A stretch of 64,000 nucleotides of DNA from Microbacterium hydrothermale (GCF_004854025.1 NZ_STGM01000005.1:186001-250000), one strand, 5' to 3'. Counted from the stretch's first letter, positions 44,217-53,220 are shown. Translations and numbers: made by a program. Notes: a model not told the origin generated them from the sequence alone.

Positions 44217-44983
44217 ACGCCCTCGAGATCGACCGCCTGTCCGTCCGCTACGGCCGGACCACCGTCGTCGACGACGTGTCGCTCGTCGTCCCCGCAGGGC
44301 GCACGCTCGGCCTCGTCGGCGAGTCGGGGTCGGGCAAGAGCACGATCGCGGCGGCGGTGGTTGGCCTGGTGCCCCCGGCGGCCGGAGAGGTGCGGGTCGG
44401 CGGGGTCGTGGCATCCGGTGGGGGCAAGTCGGCGCGGGACGCGCGCCGGCGCCTGCAACTGGTGTTCCAGGACCCGTTCTCGGCCCTCGACCCCCGCATG
44501 AGCGTCGGCGACTCGATTGCCGAGGCTCTGCGCGCGAGCGGCCGCACGTTCTCGCGCGACGCGCGCGTGGCGCGCGTGCGGGAGCTGCTGACGCTCGTCC
44601 ACCTCGACCCCGACCGCGCCGGCGACACCCCCGCCGCGTTCTCGGGCGGGCAGCGTCAGCGGGTGACGATCGCCCGTGCGCTCGCCGGCGAGCCCCGCGT
44701 GCTCGTCGCCGACGAGGTCACGAGCGCCCTCGACGTGTCGGTTCAGGGGGCCATCCTGAACCTCCTGCGGGAGCTGCAGGAGAACCTCGGGCTGTCGATG
44801 CTCTTCATCTCGCACAACCTCGCCGTCGTCCGTTACATCAGCGACGAGATCGCCGTCATGCGGCACGGCCGCATCGTGGAGTCGGGCCCGACGGAGCACC
44901 TGCTCGCCGCGCCCAGCGAGCCCTACACCCTCGATCTGCTCGACGCGGTGCCCGTGCTCGGGGTGCGGATGGCAGCCGGATGA
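44213..44983 (+). CDS. ABC transporter ATP-binding protein (DppF/OppF-like)
   Basis: A 256-residue stand-alone ATPase completing the importer. Walker A GESGSGKST (about 37), FQDPFSALDPRM, signature FSGGQRQRVTI (about 143), Walker B VLVADEV and switch ISHN are intact; note Val in place of the usual Pro after the Walker B Glu. The C-terminal oligopeptide extension is short. GTG 44213 overlaps the upstream stop and is preceded by GGAGGTGG; upstream frame is shadow. Confidence 0.92.
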   Translation: MNALEIDRLSVRYGRTTVVDDVSLVVPAGRTLGLVGESGSGKSTIAAAVVGLVPPAAGEVRVGGVVASGGGKSARDARRRLQLVFQDPFSALDPRMSVGDSIAEALRASGRTFSRDARVARVRELLTLVHLDPDRAGDTPAAFSGGQRQRVTIARALAGEPRVLVADEVTSALDVSVQGAILNLLRELQENLGLSMLFISHNLAVVRYISDEIAVMRHGRIVESGPTEHLLAAPSEPYTLDLLDAVPVLGVRMAAG

Positions 44984-46167
44984 ACGAGTTCACCGAGGCG
45001 GCGATCGGGCTCGTGCCCGAACTCGTCGCCGTCCGTCGCGAGCTCCATGCCGTCGCCGAGGTGGGCCTCCACCTCCCCGAGACGCAAGCGGTGCTGCAGC
45101 GCGAACTCGCCGACCTCGGGCTCGAGATCGCGACCGGCGCAGCACTGTCGTCGATCACCGCGGTGCTCCGCGGAGCGCGACCCGGGCCTGTGGTGCTGCT
45201 GCGGGCCGACATGGACGCCCTGCCCGTGACCGAGGCGACGGGCTTGCCGTTCGCCTCGCCACAGGCGACGATGCACGCGTGCGGCCACGACCTGCACATG
45301 GCCGGGCTCCTCGGGGCCGCCCGCCTGCTCGCCGCCCGGCGCGAGGAGCTCGCGGGTGCGGTGGTCTTCATGTTCCAGCCGGGCGAGGAGGGGTACGCCG
45401 GCGCGCGCCTCATGATCGAGGAAGGCGTGCTGGATGCCGCGGGCGATGCGCCCGTGGCCGCCTATGCGCTCCACGTCGACACGATGACCGACGCGGGCAC
45501 GTTCGTCACCCGCCCCGGACCGATGATGGCGAGCGTGAGCGCGGCGACCGTGACCCTGCGCGGCACGGGGGGTCACGCGGCGATGCCGCACCAGGGCGTC
45601 GACCCGGTGCCCGTCGCCGCGGAACTGGTGCTGGCGGTGCAGACGTTCGGCGCCCGCCGGCTGCCGGCGACCGACCCCGCGGTGCTGTCGGTGACCGGCA
45701 TCCGCAGCGACTCGGCGGCGGGCAACGTGCTCAGTGAGACGGTGACGCTCGTGCTCAACGTGCGCGCCTTCTCGGATGCCACCCGCTCCCGCGTGCGCGA
45801 CGAGCTGCCCGCTCTCCTCGCGGGCATCGCGACCGCGCACGGGTGCACGCTCGACACCGACTGGGTCGACTCGTATCCCGTGACGGTCAATGATCCCGAC
45901 GAGACGGCCGTCGTGCTCGACGGGCTGCGTTCCGCCCACGGTCCGGAGCGGGTGCGGGTGCTCGAGGCGCCGTCGCCGGCATCCGAGGACTTCGCGTACG
46001 TGCTCGAACGCGTGCCCGGCGTGCTCGTCTTCCTCGGCGTCGCGCCGGCCGCGGGGCGCGCACCGCTGCACTCCGACCGCGCGGTGTTCGACGACGCGCA
46101 GCTGGGGCTGCACGCCGCGACGCTTGCCGGGCTGGCCTGGGACCGGGTGCACCGGCACGGGCGCTGA
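44980..46167 (+). CDS. M20-family amidohydrolase/peptidase
   Basis: A 395-residue zinc amidohydrolase of the M20D type (N-acyl-amino-acid or indole-acetyl-amide hydrolases). Metal motifs are HACGHDLHMA (about 98), the catalytic Glu pair in FQPGEEGYAGA (about 132) and His near ALHVDT, with the GGHAAMPHQGVDP dimerisation-domain motif. ATG overlaps the ATPase stop. It would release an amino acid from an acylated substrate brought in by the ABC importer upstream. Confidence 0.92.
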   Translation: MNEFTEAAIGLVPELVAVRRELHAVAEVGLHLPETQAVLQRELADLGLEIATGAALSSITAVLRGARPGPVVLLRADMDALPVTEATGLPFASPQATMHACGHDLHMAGLLGAARLLAARREELAGAVVFMFQPGEEGYAGARLMIEEGVLDAAGDAPVAAYALHVDTMTDAGTFVTRPGPMMASVSAATVTLRGTGGHAAMPHQGVDPVPVAAELVLAVQTFGARRLPATDPAVLSVTGIRSDSAAGNVLSETVTLVLNVRAFSDATRSRVRDELPALLAGIATAHGCTLDTDWVDSYPVTVNDPDETAVVLDGLRSAHGPERVRVLEAPSPASEDFAYVLERVPGVLVFLGVAPAAGRAPLHSDRAVFDDAQLGLHAATLAGLAWDRVHRHGR

Positions 46168-46174
46168 GGTCGAC

Positions 46175-48118
46175 ATGCTCCACCCCGCCGCCGGGCCCGC
46201 CCCCGAGAACCCTTCGCGGGATAGTGCCCGCCCCGGAACCCCTCCGCCGGATATCGCGCGCCCCGGATCTCCTCTGCCCGCCGCCGCGTCGCCGCCGTCC
46301 TCTAGCAGCCCCGGAACCCCGCCGCCGGCGGCCGACCCACCGCCGGATACCGCGCGCACACCGGATGCCGCGCCGGCCCCGGCCGCAGGCTCCGACCCGC
46401 CGCCGCCCTCCGCCGCCGACGTCGCGGCGCTGCGTCGGCGTACCGGTGAGCTGGCCGCGCTGTACGCGAGCGCGCGCGAGCTCGCCGCGATGCGCGACGC
46501 GGATGCCGTGCTGGAACGCCTCGTCGACAGGGCGCAGGAGCTGCTCGCCGCCGACATCGCGTACCTCTCGGAGTTCGACGAGACCGACGCGACGCTGCGG
46601 GTACGCGCGACGCGCGGAACGGTGACCGCGGCCCTGCGCGGACTCGTCGTGCCCCCGGGGCGCGGTCTCGTCGGCGCCATCGCCGAGTCCCGGATGCCGC
46701 GAGCGGTGCGCCGCTACGACGTGGTCGACCCCGATCGGCACACGACGGGTATCGACGCGGCCGTCGAAGGGGAGGGCATCGTCTCGATGCTCGGCGTGCC
46801 GCTGCTGTCCGAGGACCGCGTGCTCGGCGTGCTCTTCGTCGCAGAGCGTCACGAGCGCGTGTTCGGCCCCGATGAGATCGCGCTGCTCGCCGCCCTCGCC
46901 GACCACGCCTCCGTGGTGCTCCAGACCGCCGCGGCCCTCGCCGCCGCGCAGCGGGAGGCCGAGCGCGCCCGCGCGGCCGCCGCCGACCTCACGGCCCACG
47001 TCGCCGCGCGCGACCGCGCCAACCGCGTGCACCGCGAACTCGTCGACGCGGTCCTGGCCGGGGGAGGGCTCGCGCCGGTGGCGACCGCGCTCTCGGCCGC
47101 GCTGCAGGCGCCCGTGGCGATCCTCGACGCCCCCCGCACGGTGCGCGCGGTGCACGGCGACGCCTCCGATGCGTTCCTCGACGCGGCCCGGCGCGGCGAC
47201 GGCGCGGATGCCGGTGTCTCGGTGGTCAGCCCGATCGTGGCTGGCGGTCGCGGGCTCGGGGCGATCGTCGTGGGCTCCTCGGCGCGCGAGCTCGACGACG
47301 TCGATCGGCGCACGATCGAGCGGGCCTGTCAGGTCGCGGCCCTGCTGGCCCTGTCGGAGGAGGCGGTCGCGGAGGCCGATCACCGTCAGCGCTCCGACCT
47401 GCTGGTCGACCTCGTCACCGCCTCCGCCCAGCGGCGGGCCGACGTCGCCGCGGCGCTGCGCCGTTCGGGTATCGACGAGCGGGCGCTCGGCGCGGTGACG
47501 GCGCTGGCGGTGACGGGGGAGCGCCGCGCCGCGGCCGCGCGTGCGCTCGCCCATCACCTCGGCCCGGCGGCCCTGGTCGGAGAGCTCGACGGCCTCGTGG
47601 TCGCGGCGCACGTCGCGCCGGTCGACGCGACGTCGTTCCGGCGCCTCCGCGACGCGCTCGATCTCGACATGCTCGCCGTGACCGCGGTCGCCGCACCGGG
47701 CCGGATCGCCGCCGCCGCGCGCGACGTGCGGGCCGCGGTCGCTCTCGCGCGCGCCCTCGGCCTGCGCGACGCGCTCGTCGGTGCCGACGAGCTCCTGCCC
47801 TACTCCGCCGCGATCGGCGCCGATCGACGCGCCCTCGAGGCGTTCCTCGACTCCGCGCTCGGCGCGGTGCGGCGCCACGACGCCGCGCGGGGCAGCGACC
47901 TCCTCGCGACCCTGCGCGCGTTCGTGCACCACGGCGCGAGCCCCACCCGCACGGCCCGTGCGCTGACGTTCCACACCAATACGATCCTGCAGCGCCTCGA
48001 GAAGCTCGACGCCCTGCTCGGGGCGGGGTGGCGCGACGACGAGCGCTTCTTCCGCCTGTCGATCGCCGTGCGCCTCGACGACCTGCGCGAGCGTCTGGAG
48101 CGGGACGGCGACGGATGA
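46175..48118 (+). CDS. GAF-domain PucR/CdaR-type transcriptional regulator
   Basis: A 647-residue regulator. Residues 1-85 are a Pro/Ala-rich, repeat-like tract built from PGTPPPD-type units. A GAF domain (about 95-255) and a coiled linker (about 255-290) follow, then a helical region and a C-terminal PucR-type helix-turn-helix (GASPTRTARALTFHTNTILQ, about 590-612). ATG 46175 lies 7 bp after the M20 stop; the true start could lie downstream at the GAF domain. Position between the importer unit and the HMG-CoA module makes it the likely regulator of one or both. Effector unknown. Confidence 0.82.
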   Translation: MLHPAAGPAPENPSRDSARPGTPPPDIARPGSPLPAAASPPSSSSPGTPPPAADPPPDTARTPDAAPAPAAGSDPPPPSAADVAALRRRTGELAALYASARELAAMRDADAVLERLVDRAQELLAADIAYLSEFDETDATLRVRATRGTVTAALRGLVVPPGRGLVGAIAESRMPRAVRRYDVVDPDRHTTGIDAAVEGEGIVSMLGVPLLSEDRVLGVLFVAERHERVFGPDEIALLAALADHASVVLQTAAALAAAQREAERARAAAADLTAHVAARDRANRVHRELVDAVLAGGGLAPVATALSAALQAPVAILDAPRTVRAVHGDASDAFLDAARRGDGADAGVSVVSPIVAGGRGLGAIVVGSSARELDDVDRRTIERACQVAALLALSEEAVAEADHRQRSDLLVDLVTASAQRRADVAAALRRSGIDERALGAVTALAVTGERRAAAARALAHHLGPAALVGELDGLVVAAHVAPVDATSFRRLRDALDLDMLAVTAVAAPGRIAAAARDVRAAVALARALGLRDALVGADELLPYSAAIGADRRALEAFLDSALGAVRRHDAARGSDLLATLRAFVHHGASPTRTARALTFHTNTILQRLEKLDALLGAGWRDDERFFRLSIAVRLDDLRERLERDGDG

Positions 48119-48239
48119 GACGCCCACTCCCGCGGGCGTCCGATGTGTCGTGGGTCCGTACCCCGCTGCGCGACGCCGACCTAGCGTCGAGGAGACGCCG
48201 CGGTCGACGCGGCACCCTCCCGCCCGCGAAGGAGCCCGC

Positions 48240-49514
48240 GTGACCCCCTCCAGCCGACTTCCCGGTCTGCGCGACCACACCCCCCTCGAGCGGCGTCGCC
48301 TCGTCGCCGAGGCCGCGGGACTCGACCCCGCGCGTCTCGCCGCGCTCGATCCCGCCGAGGGGCTGTCGCTGTCGCAGGCGGACCACCTGGTGGAGAACGT
48401 CGTCGGACTCCTCGGCATCCCCGTCGGCATCGCCACGAACTTCCGCGTCGACGGGGTCGACCGACTCGTCCCCATGGCAACCGAGGAGCCGTCGGTCGTC
48501 GCGGCCGCGTCGAACGCCGCGCGCATGGCCCGCGCGACCGGGGGCTTCTCGACCTCGTCGACCGGCGACGTGATGATCGCGCAGGTGCAGGTGCTCGACG
48601 CGGTCGACCCCGAGGGCACGCGTCTGCGCCTGCTCGAGGCGCGAGACGAACTGCTCGCCCTCGCCGATGCGCAGGACCCGACGCTGGTGTCCTTCGGCGG
48701 GGGCGCCGTCGACATCTCGGTGCGCACGCTCGCCACGCGCACGGGAACGCAGGTGATCGTGCACCTGCACGTCGACGTGCGGGATGCCATGGGCGCGAAC
48801 GCCGTGAACACGATGGCCGAGGCGCTCGCCCCGCGCATCGCCGAGATCGCGGGCGCCCGCACCCTCCTGCGCATCCTGACGAACAAGGCCGACCGGCGCC
48901 TCACCCGCGCGCGCGCCGTGTTCCCCGCCGAGATGCTCGGCGGTGCGCAGGCCGTCGCCGACATCGAGGCGGCGAGCGCCTTCGCCGAGGCAGACGCGTA
49001 CCGCGCGGCCACGCACAACAAGGGCATCATGAACGGCATCACCGCCGTCGTCCTGGCGACCGGCAACGACACCCGGGCCGTGGAGGCCGGATGCCATTCG
49101 CACGCCGTGCGGGAGGGGGCGTACCGCGCGCTCTCGCGGTTCGAGCGCAACGCCGACGGCGATCTCGTCGGGACGCTCGAGGTGCCGCTCGCGGTGGGCC
49201 TCGTCGGCGGGGCCACCCGCGCCCACCCCACGGCCCGCGCCGCGGTGGAGCTGCTGGGCATCACGACGGCGCGTGAGCTCGCCGCGACGATCGCCGCGGT
49301 GGGCCTCGCACAGAACCTCGCGGCGTGCCGGGCGCTGGCCGCGGAAGGGATCCAGCGGGGGCACATGACCCTGCACGCCCGCACGATCGCCGCGAGCGCG
49401 GGCGCCGAGGTGGGAGAGATCGCCGAGGTCGCCGCGCGGATCGTCGCCGACGGCCGTATCCGGGTCGAGTACGCGGCCGAGGTGCTCGCCGCGCTGCGCG
49501 GTGCGACCGCATGA
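48240..49514 (+). CDS. mvaA: Hydroxymethylglutaryl-CoA reductase, degradative (class II)
   Basis: Interconverts mevalonate plus CoA and HMG-CoA, with NAD(H) in the catabolic class II enzymes. The 424-residue length and motifs fit: substrate-binding ENVVGLLGIPVGIA, catalytic Glu in MATEEPSVVAAAS (about 81), Lys in LTNKADRR (about 218), Asp in DAMGANAVNTM (about 181) and the C-terminal His in HMTLHAR. GTG 48240 follows AAGGAG. The next gene encodes HMG-CoA lyase, and no mevalonate kinase or HMG-CoA synthase lies nearby, supporting a catabolic rather than isoprenoid role. Confidence 0.93.
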   Translation: MTPSSRLPGLRDHTPLERRRLVAEAAGLDPARLAALDPAEGLSLSQADHLVENVVGLLGIPVGIATNFRVDGVDRLVPMATEEPSVVAAASNAARMARATGGFSTSSTGDVMIAQVQVLDAVDPEGTRLRLLEARDELLALADAQDPTLVSFGGGAVDISVRTLATRTGTQVIVHLHVDVRDAMGANAVNTMAEALAPRIAEIAGARTLLRILTNKADRRLTRARAVFPAEMLGGAQAVADIEAASAFAEADAYRAATHNKGIMNGITAVVLATGNDTRAVEAGCHSHAVREGAYRALSRFERNADGDLVGTLEVPLAVGLVGGATRAHPTARAAVELLGITTARELAATIAAVGLAQNLAACRALAAEGIQRGHMTLHARTIAASAGAEVGEIAEVAARIVADGRIRVEYAAEVLAALRGATA

Positions 49515-50488
49515 CTGCTCCCGCCGTCCGCCTGCACCCCCGCGTCGTCCCGCTCGAGGGGCTGCCGACAGCGGTCACCGTCTACGAGGTGGGCCCGCGC
49601 GACGGGCTCCAGGCCGAGACCGACGTCATCCCCAGTGCGGTGAAGTCGGAGCTGTGCGCGCGACTCTACGCGGCGGGCTCGCGCGCGCTCGAGGTCACGA
49701 GTTTCGTGCCGCCGGCATGGATCCCCCAACTCGCCGACGCGCGCGAGGTCGTGGCATCCGTCCGCCCTCCCGAGGGAGCCCGTGCGGTCGCCCTCGTGCC
49801 CAATCGCCGCGGTCTCGACGACGCCCTCGCCGCCGGGGTGCGCGAGATGGCGGTGGTGGCGAGCGCGACCGAGACCTTCGCCCGCGCCAACCTGAACACC
49901 GACCGCGCGGGGGCGGTCGCCCGGGCGGTCGGCGTCGTCGACGACGCGCGCTTCGTGGGGATCCCCGTGCGCGGATACGTCTCGATGGCGTTCGGAGACC
50001 CGTGGGAGGGCGATGTCGACATCGCCCCCGTCGTCGACGCCGCCGTGGCGCTGCACTCCGCCGGATGCCGAACGATCGCCCTCGGCGACACCATCGGGGT
50101 GGCGACCGCGGGGCACGTCGAGCGGGTCGTCGCGGCGGTGGCGGATGCCGGCATCCCCCGCTCCGCCCTCGCCCTTCACCTGCACGACACGTACGGGCAG
50201 GCGCTCGCGAACGTCCTCGCGGGCCTCCGCGCCGGGGTGACGGAGTTCGACGCCTCGGTGGGCGGGCTGGGACGGTGCCCCTACGCCCCCGGGGCGACGG
50301 GCAACCTCGCCACCGAGGACCTCGTCTGGATGCTGGAGGGCCTCGGCATCCGCACGGGACTCGACGTGGTCGCGCTCGCGCGGACCAGCGCCTGGCTGGC
50401 CGGCGTCCGCGGACGCCCGCACGCCTCGCGCGTCGCCGCCGCCCTCGCCGCCCTCACCACCCCGACCCTCCCGGAGGACCCCGCATGA
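49511..50488 (+). CDS. mvaB: Hydroxymethylglutaryl-CoA lyase
   Basis: Cleaves HMG-CoA to acetyl-CoA and acetoacetate. A 325-residue HMGL-like TIM barrel: EVGPRDGLQAE (about 27), EVTSFVPPAWIPQLADA, metal ligands in HLHDTYGQALANV (about 237) and the catalytic-cysteine loop GGLGRCPYAPGATGNLATED (about 258). The usual GLGGCPYAPG has Arg in place of one Gly here. ATG overlaps the reductase stop (ATGA). Related lyases acting on citramalyl-type CoA esters are a possible alternative. Confidence 0.92.
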   Translation: MTAPAVRLHPRVVPLEGLPTAVTVYEVGPRDGLQAETDVIPSAVKSELCARLYAAGSRALEVTSFVPPAWIPQLADAREVVASVRPPEGARAVALVPNRRGLDDALAAGVREMAVVASATETFARANLNTDRAGAVARAVGVVDDARFVGIPVRGYVSMAFGDPWEGDVDIAPVVDAAVALHSAGCRTIALGDTIGVATAGHVERVVAAVADAGIPRSALALHLHDTYGQALANVLAGLRAGVTEFDASVGGLGRCPYAPGATGNLATEDLVWMLEGLGIRTGLDVVALARTSAWLAGVRGRPHASRVAAALAALTTPTLPEDPA

Positions 50489-51714
50489 TCGACTCCCTCG
50501 TCCCCGGCACCGGCGCGCTCGACGGTGTCGTCGTGCTCGATCTGTCGCGCGTGCTCGCGGGCCCCTACGCGGCGCAGATGCTCGCCGACCTCGGCGCGAC
50601 CGTCGTCAAGATCGAGAATCCACGCGATCCCGATGTCTCGCGCGGCTTCCCTCCGTATCTCACCGACGGCGACGAGGAGTTCAGTGGGTACTACGCCCAG
50701 TACAACCGCGGCAAGCTCGGCGTGGGACTCGACCTCGCCGCCCCCGGCGGCACCGAGACGCTCATCGATCTCGTGCGGCGGGCCGACATCCTCGTCGAGA
50801 ACTTCCGCCCGGGCACGATGGACAAGCTCGGCGTCGGCTACGACGTCCTGCGCGAGGCCAACCCCCGGCTCGTGTACGTCGCGGTGTCGGGGTACGGGCA
50901 GACGGGCTCGCGCAGCCGTCGACCCGCCTTCGACAACACCGCGCAGGCCGCGGGCGGTCTGTGGTCGATGAACGGCTACCCCGACCAGCCCCCGGTGCGC
51001 GTGGGTGTCACCATCGGCGACCTGTCGGCGACGCTCTTCGCCGTCGTGGGCACTCTCGCCGCCCTCCGCCACGCGGAACGCACGGGGGAGGGGCAGCTCG
51101 TCGACGTTGCGCAAGTCGACAGCGTGCTGGCACTCACCGAGACTGCGGTGGTCGACTACACGGTGCGCGGCGTCGAGGCTGCCCCCGCGGGCAACGAGCA
51201 CGCTTGGGTGCGGCCGTACGAGCTGTTCGACTGCGCCGACGGTCAGGTGTTCTTCGGGGCGTACACCGACAAGCTGTGGCGCGCGAGCTGCGTGCTCTTC
51301 GGGGCGTCCGAGGTCGCCGACGACCCCGAGATCGACACGATGCGCAAGAGGTTCGATCCCGAGGTGTACGCGCGCCGCGTGAAACCCCTCGTGGCCGCGT
51401 GGCTGGCCCCGCACACCAAGGCGGAGCTCGAGGAGATGGCGGGTGACGTCATCCCGTTGACCGCCGTCAAGACGATCGGCGAGGTGGTCGACGACCCCGG
51501 AACCGCCGAGCGCGAGATGATCGTCGAGGCCGACTACGGCTCCCTGGGGACCCTGCGCATGTTCGGCCAGCCCATCAAGCTCAGCGCGACGCCCGCGACG
51601 CCGGCGCGCGTCGCCAACCGCTTCGCGGAGCATTCCGACGTCGTGCTCACCGGCCTCGCCGGGTACGACGCCGACCGCATCGCCGAGCTGCGCGCGTCGG
51701 GCGCTCTGTCGTGA
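50485..51714 (+). CDS. CaiB/BaiF family III CoA-transferase
   Basis: A 409-residue family III CoA-transferase. It opens VVVLDLSRVLAGPYAAQMLADLGA, with KIENPRDPDVSR and the nucleophilic Asp expected in SRRPAFDNTAQAAGG (about 152). The late GEGQLVDVAQVDSVLAL motif is also present. It moves CoA between carboxylic acids. Coupled by ATGA overlap to the HMG-CoA lyase gene. In this setting it could activate HMG, 3-methylglutaconate, itaconate or a similar branched dicarboxylate; the true acid is unknown. Confidence 0.92.
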   Translation: MIDSLVPGTGALDGVVVLDLSRVLAGPYAAQMLADLGATVVKIENPRDPDVSRGFPPYLTDGDEEFSGYYAQYNRGKLGVGLDLAAPGGTETLIDLVRRADILVENFRPGTMDKLGVGYDVLREANPRLVYVAVSGYGQTGSRSRRPAFDNTAQAAGGLWSMNGYPDQPPVRVGVTIGDLSATLFAVVGTLAALRHAERTGEGQLVDVAQVDSVLALTETAVVDYTVRGVEAAPAGNEHAWVRPYELFDCADGQVFFGAYTDKLWRASCVLFGASEVADDPEIDTMRKRFDPEVYARRVKPLVAAWLAPHTKAELEEMAGDVIPLTAVKTIGEVVDDPGTAEREMIVEADYGSLGTLRMFGQPIKLSATPATPARVANRFAEHSDVVLTGLAGYDADRIAELRASGALS

Positions 51715-52517
51715 CGACGTCGCAGACGCAGATCCTGGATGCCGCGCACGCCGAGGCGTACCGCTCGACCTTCGCCGCGGCCGATCCGATGCGCTCCGCG
51801 GGCGACGAGCTCCCGCCGGGGTGGGAGGGCGCGTTCTTCCCGTTCGCGGTGGCGTTCGACGACCTGCGCGCCGACGGCACGCCCGCGCGCGACGGCATCC
51901 TGCCCGAGATCGACCTGCCGCGTCGGATGTACGCGGGGGAGGACACGACGTTCCCGGGGACGCTCCGCCTCGGCGACGAGGTCACGCAGACGGCCGCGGC
52001 GGGAGCCGTCGTCGAGAAGACCGGCGCGAGCGGACGCCTCGTCTTCGCCGACATCGAGCGCACCTTCGCCGTCGACGGGGAGGTCGCGGTGCGCAGCACG
52101 TGGCACGACGTGTTCCTCGGCGCCCCCTCGACCCCCGCCCGCGCGCCGCGCACCGACCCCGCCGTCGCCGCGGGGGCCGCCTGGCTCGAGACGGTGGCCC
52201 TCGATGCACGCCGCCTCTTCCGCTTCTCCGCCCTGACGTTCAACACGCACCTCGTGCACTACGACCGTCGGTGGGCGCGCGAGGTCGAGGGCCTGCCCGA
52301 TCTGCTGGTGCACGGGCCGCTGCTGCGGATCCTGCTCGTGGATGCCGCGCGCCGGCATGCACCGGGCCGGCGCATCGGCGCGCTGCGCGTGCGCCTGACC
52401 GCGCCGACCTTCGTCGACCGGGAGATCCGCCTGTGCGGCACCGCCGACGCCGCGCGGGTCGTGGCCGTGGACCCGGACGACGTCGCCGTCGCGACGGCCG
52501 AGATCACGTTCGCCTGA
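51711..52517 (+). CDS. HTD2-like/mesaconyl-CoA-hydratase-like acyl dehydratase
   Basis: A 268-residue double hot-dog protein resembling mesaconyl-C4-CoA hydratase and mitochondrial HTD2. Visible features are an N-terminal hot dog with MYAGEDTTFPGTLRLGDEV, the FADIERTFAVDG strand, and the second-domain motif FRFSALTFNTHLVHYDRRWA with the usual Asn/His-containing active-site helix, then LVHGPLLRILLVD. It would hydrate an enoyl-CoA. GTG 51711 overlaps the CoA-transferase stop. As the last gene of the module, it may make HMG-CoA or a similar 3-hydroxyacyl-CoA for the lyase. Confidence 0.85.
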   Translation: MTTSQTQILDAAHAEAYRSTFAAADPMRSAGDELPPGWEGAFFPFAVAFDDLRADGTPARDGILPEIDLPRRMYAGEDTTFPGTLRLGDEVTQTAAAGAVVEKTGASGRLVFADIERTFAVDGEVAVRSTWHDVFLGAPSTPARAPRTDPAVAAGAAWLETVALDARRLFRFSALTFNTHLVHYDRRWAREVEGLPDLLVHGPLLRILLVDAARRHAPGRRIGALRVRLTAPTFVDREIRLCGTADAARVVAVDPDDVAVATAEITFA

Positions 52518-52543
52518 CACGTCCTCGGGCCGACCTGGGGCGT

Positions 52544-52605
52544 CAGATCACGTGATCTGGTCGAGCGCGCCCGTTGTAGGGGGTGTCGTCGTCGAGATCA
52601 CGTGA
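52544..52605. repeat. Paired GATCACGTGA palindromes in a convergent gap
   Basis: CAGATCACGTGATCTG (52544-52559) is a perfect 16-bp palindrome, and GATCACGTGA recurs at 52596-52605, 50 bp on. They fill the 142-bp gap between convergent genes. The core resembles the arms of the 79-bp element at 9517-9595. Confidence 0.5.
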
Positions 52606-52659
52606 CGTGGCGGCCAGAACCGCACACCACGCGGGCGGCGATTCCGACCGAGCGCCGCG

Positions 52660-53220
52660 TCAGTCGAGCCGCGAGTGCTCGCCGAGGCGGTGCCAGGTGC
52701 GGTTGTGGTAAACCAGCGCTGCGCCGGGCTCGCCCGGCTCGAGGTCGCGTTCGACGTCGACCTGCAGAGCCTGAGCGGCGATGACGGTCGAGCCGCCGGC
52801 ATCCATCCGGCTGACGATCTTGCAGCGCAGCCACGCGCGCACGCCGTGGTACACGGGTTCGCCGGTGGCCAGGCGCGTCCAGGTCGAAGTGTCGGCGAAG
52901 CGGTCGAGGCCGCTGGTGGCGGCGGTGCGGGCGAGGCCGATGTCTTCGGCGTCGAGCAGGTGCACCACGATGGTGTCGGCCGCGATGATCGTGGGCGTCG
53001 CCGACGACAGCGCCGACACCGAGAAGATCAGCAGCGGCGGGTCGGCACTCACCGACGACACGCTCGAGGCCGTGAGGGCGACGGGGCCGTTCTCGCCGTA
53101 GGCGGTGATGACCGCGATGCCGCCGGGGTGGCCGCGGAACGCGCGCTTGAAGTCGTCCGCCGAGACCGTGGTGCCGATCGCGGGGGTGCTCTCCGGGTTG
53201 CCGTGCGGAAGCGAAGTCAT
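52660..53220 (-). CDS. Flavin reductase (HpaC/split-barrel family)
   Basis: A 186-residue flavin-reductase-like protein. The opening DDFKRAFRGHPGGIAVITA and the ALTASSVSSVSADPPLLIFSV motif (about 48-68) are diagnostic of the HpaC group, with a later YHNRTWHRL end. It supplies reduced FMN or FAD to a partner monooxygenase, using NAD(P)H. No monooxygenase lies next to it. Single gene, ATG start, divergent from the sugar importer operon. Confidence 0.92.
   Translation of the reverse strand: MTSLPHGNPESTPAIGTTVSADDFKRAFRGHPGGIAVITAYGENGPVALTASSVSSVSADPPLLIFSVSALSSATPTIIAADTIVVHLLDAEDIGLARTAATSGLDRFADTSTWTRLATGEPVYHGVRAWLRCKIVSRMDAGGSTVIAAQALQVDVERDLEPGEPGAALVYHNRTWHRLGEHSRLD

Noticed and set aside
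41367..44414. 1015-codon open frame on the minus strand
   Set aside because: Antisense to the ABC permease and ATPase genes; the translated product is low-complexity Arg/Asp/Gln with no recognisable domain.
45887..50422. 1511-codon open frame on the minus strand
   Set aside because: It is antisense to the M20, GAF-PucR, HMG-CoA reductase and lyase genes, all of which show clear motifs. Long antisense frames are expected at this GC content, and its composition (Arg/Asp/Gly-rich, no domain) is that of a shadow.
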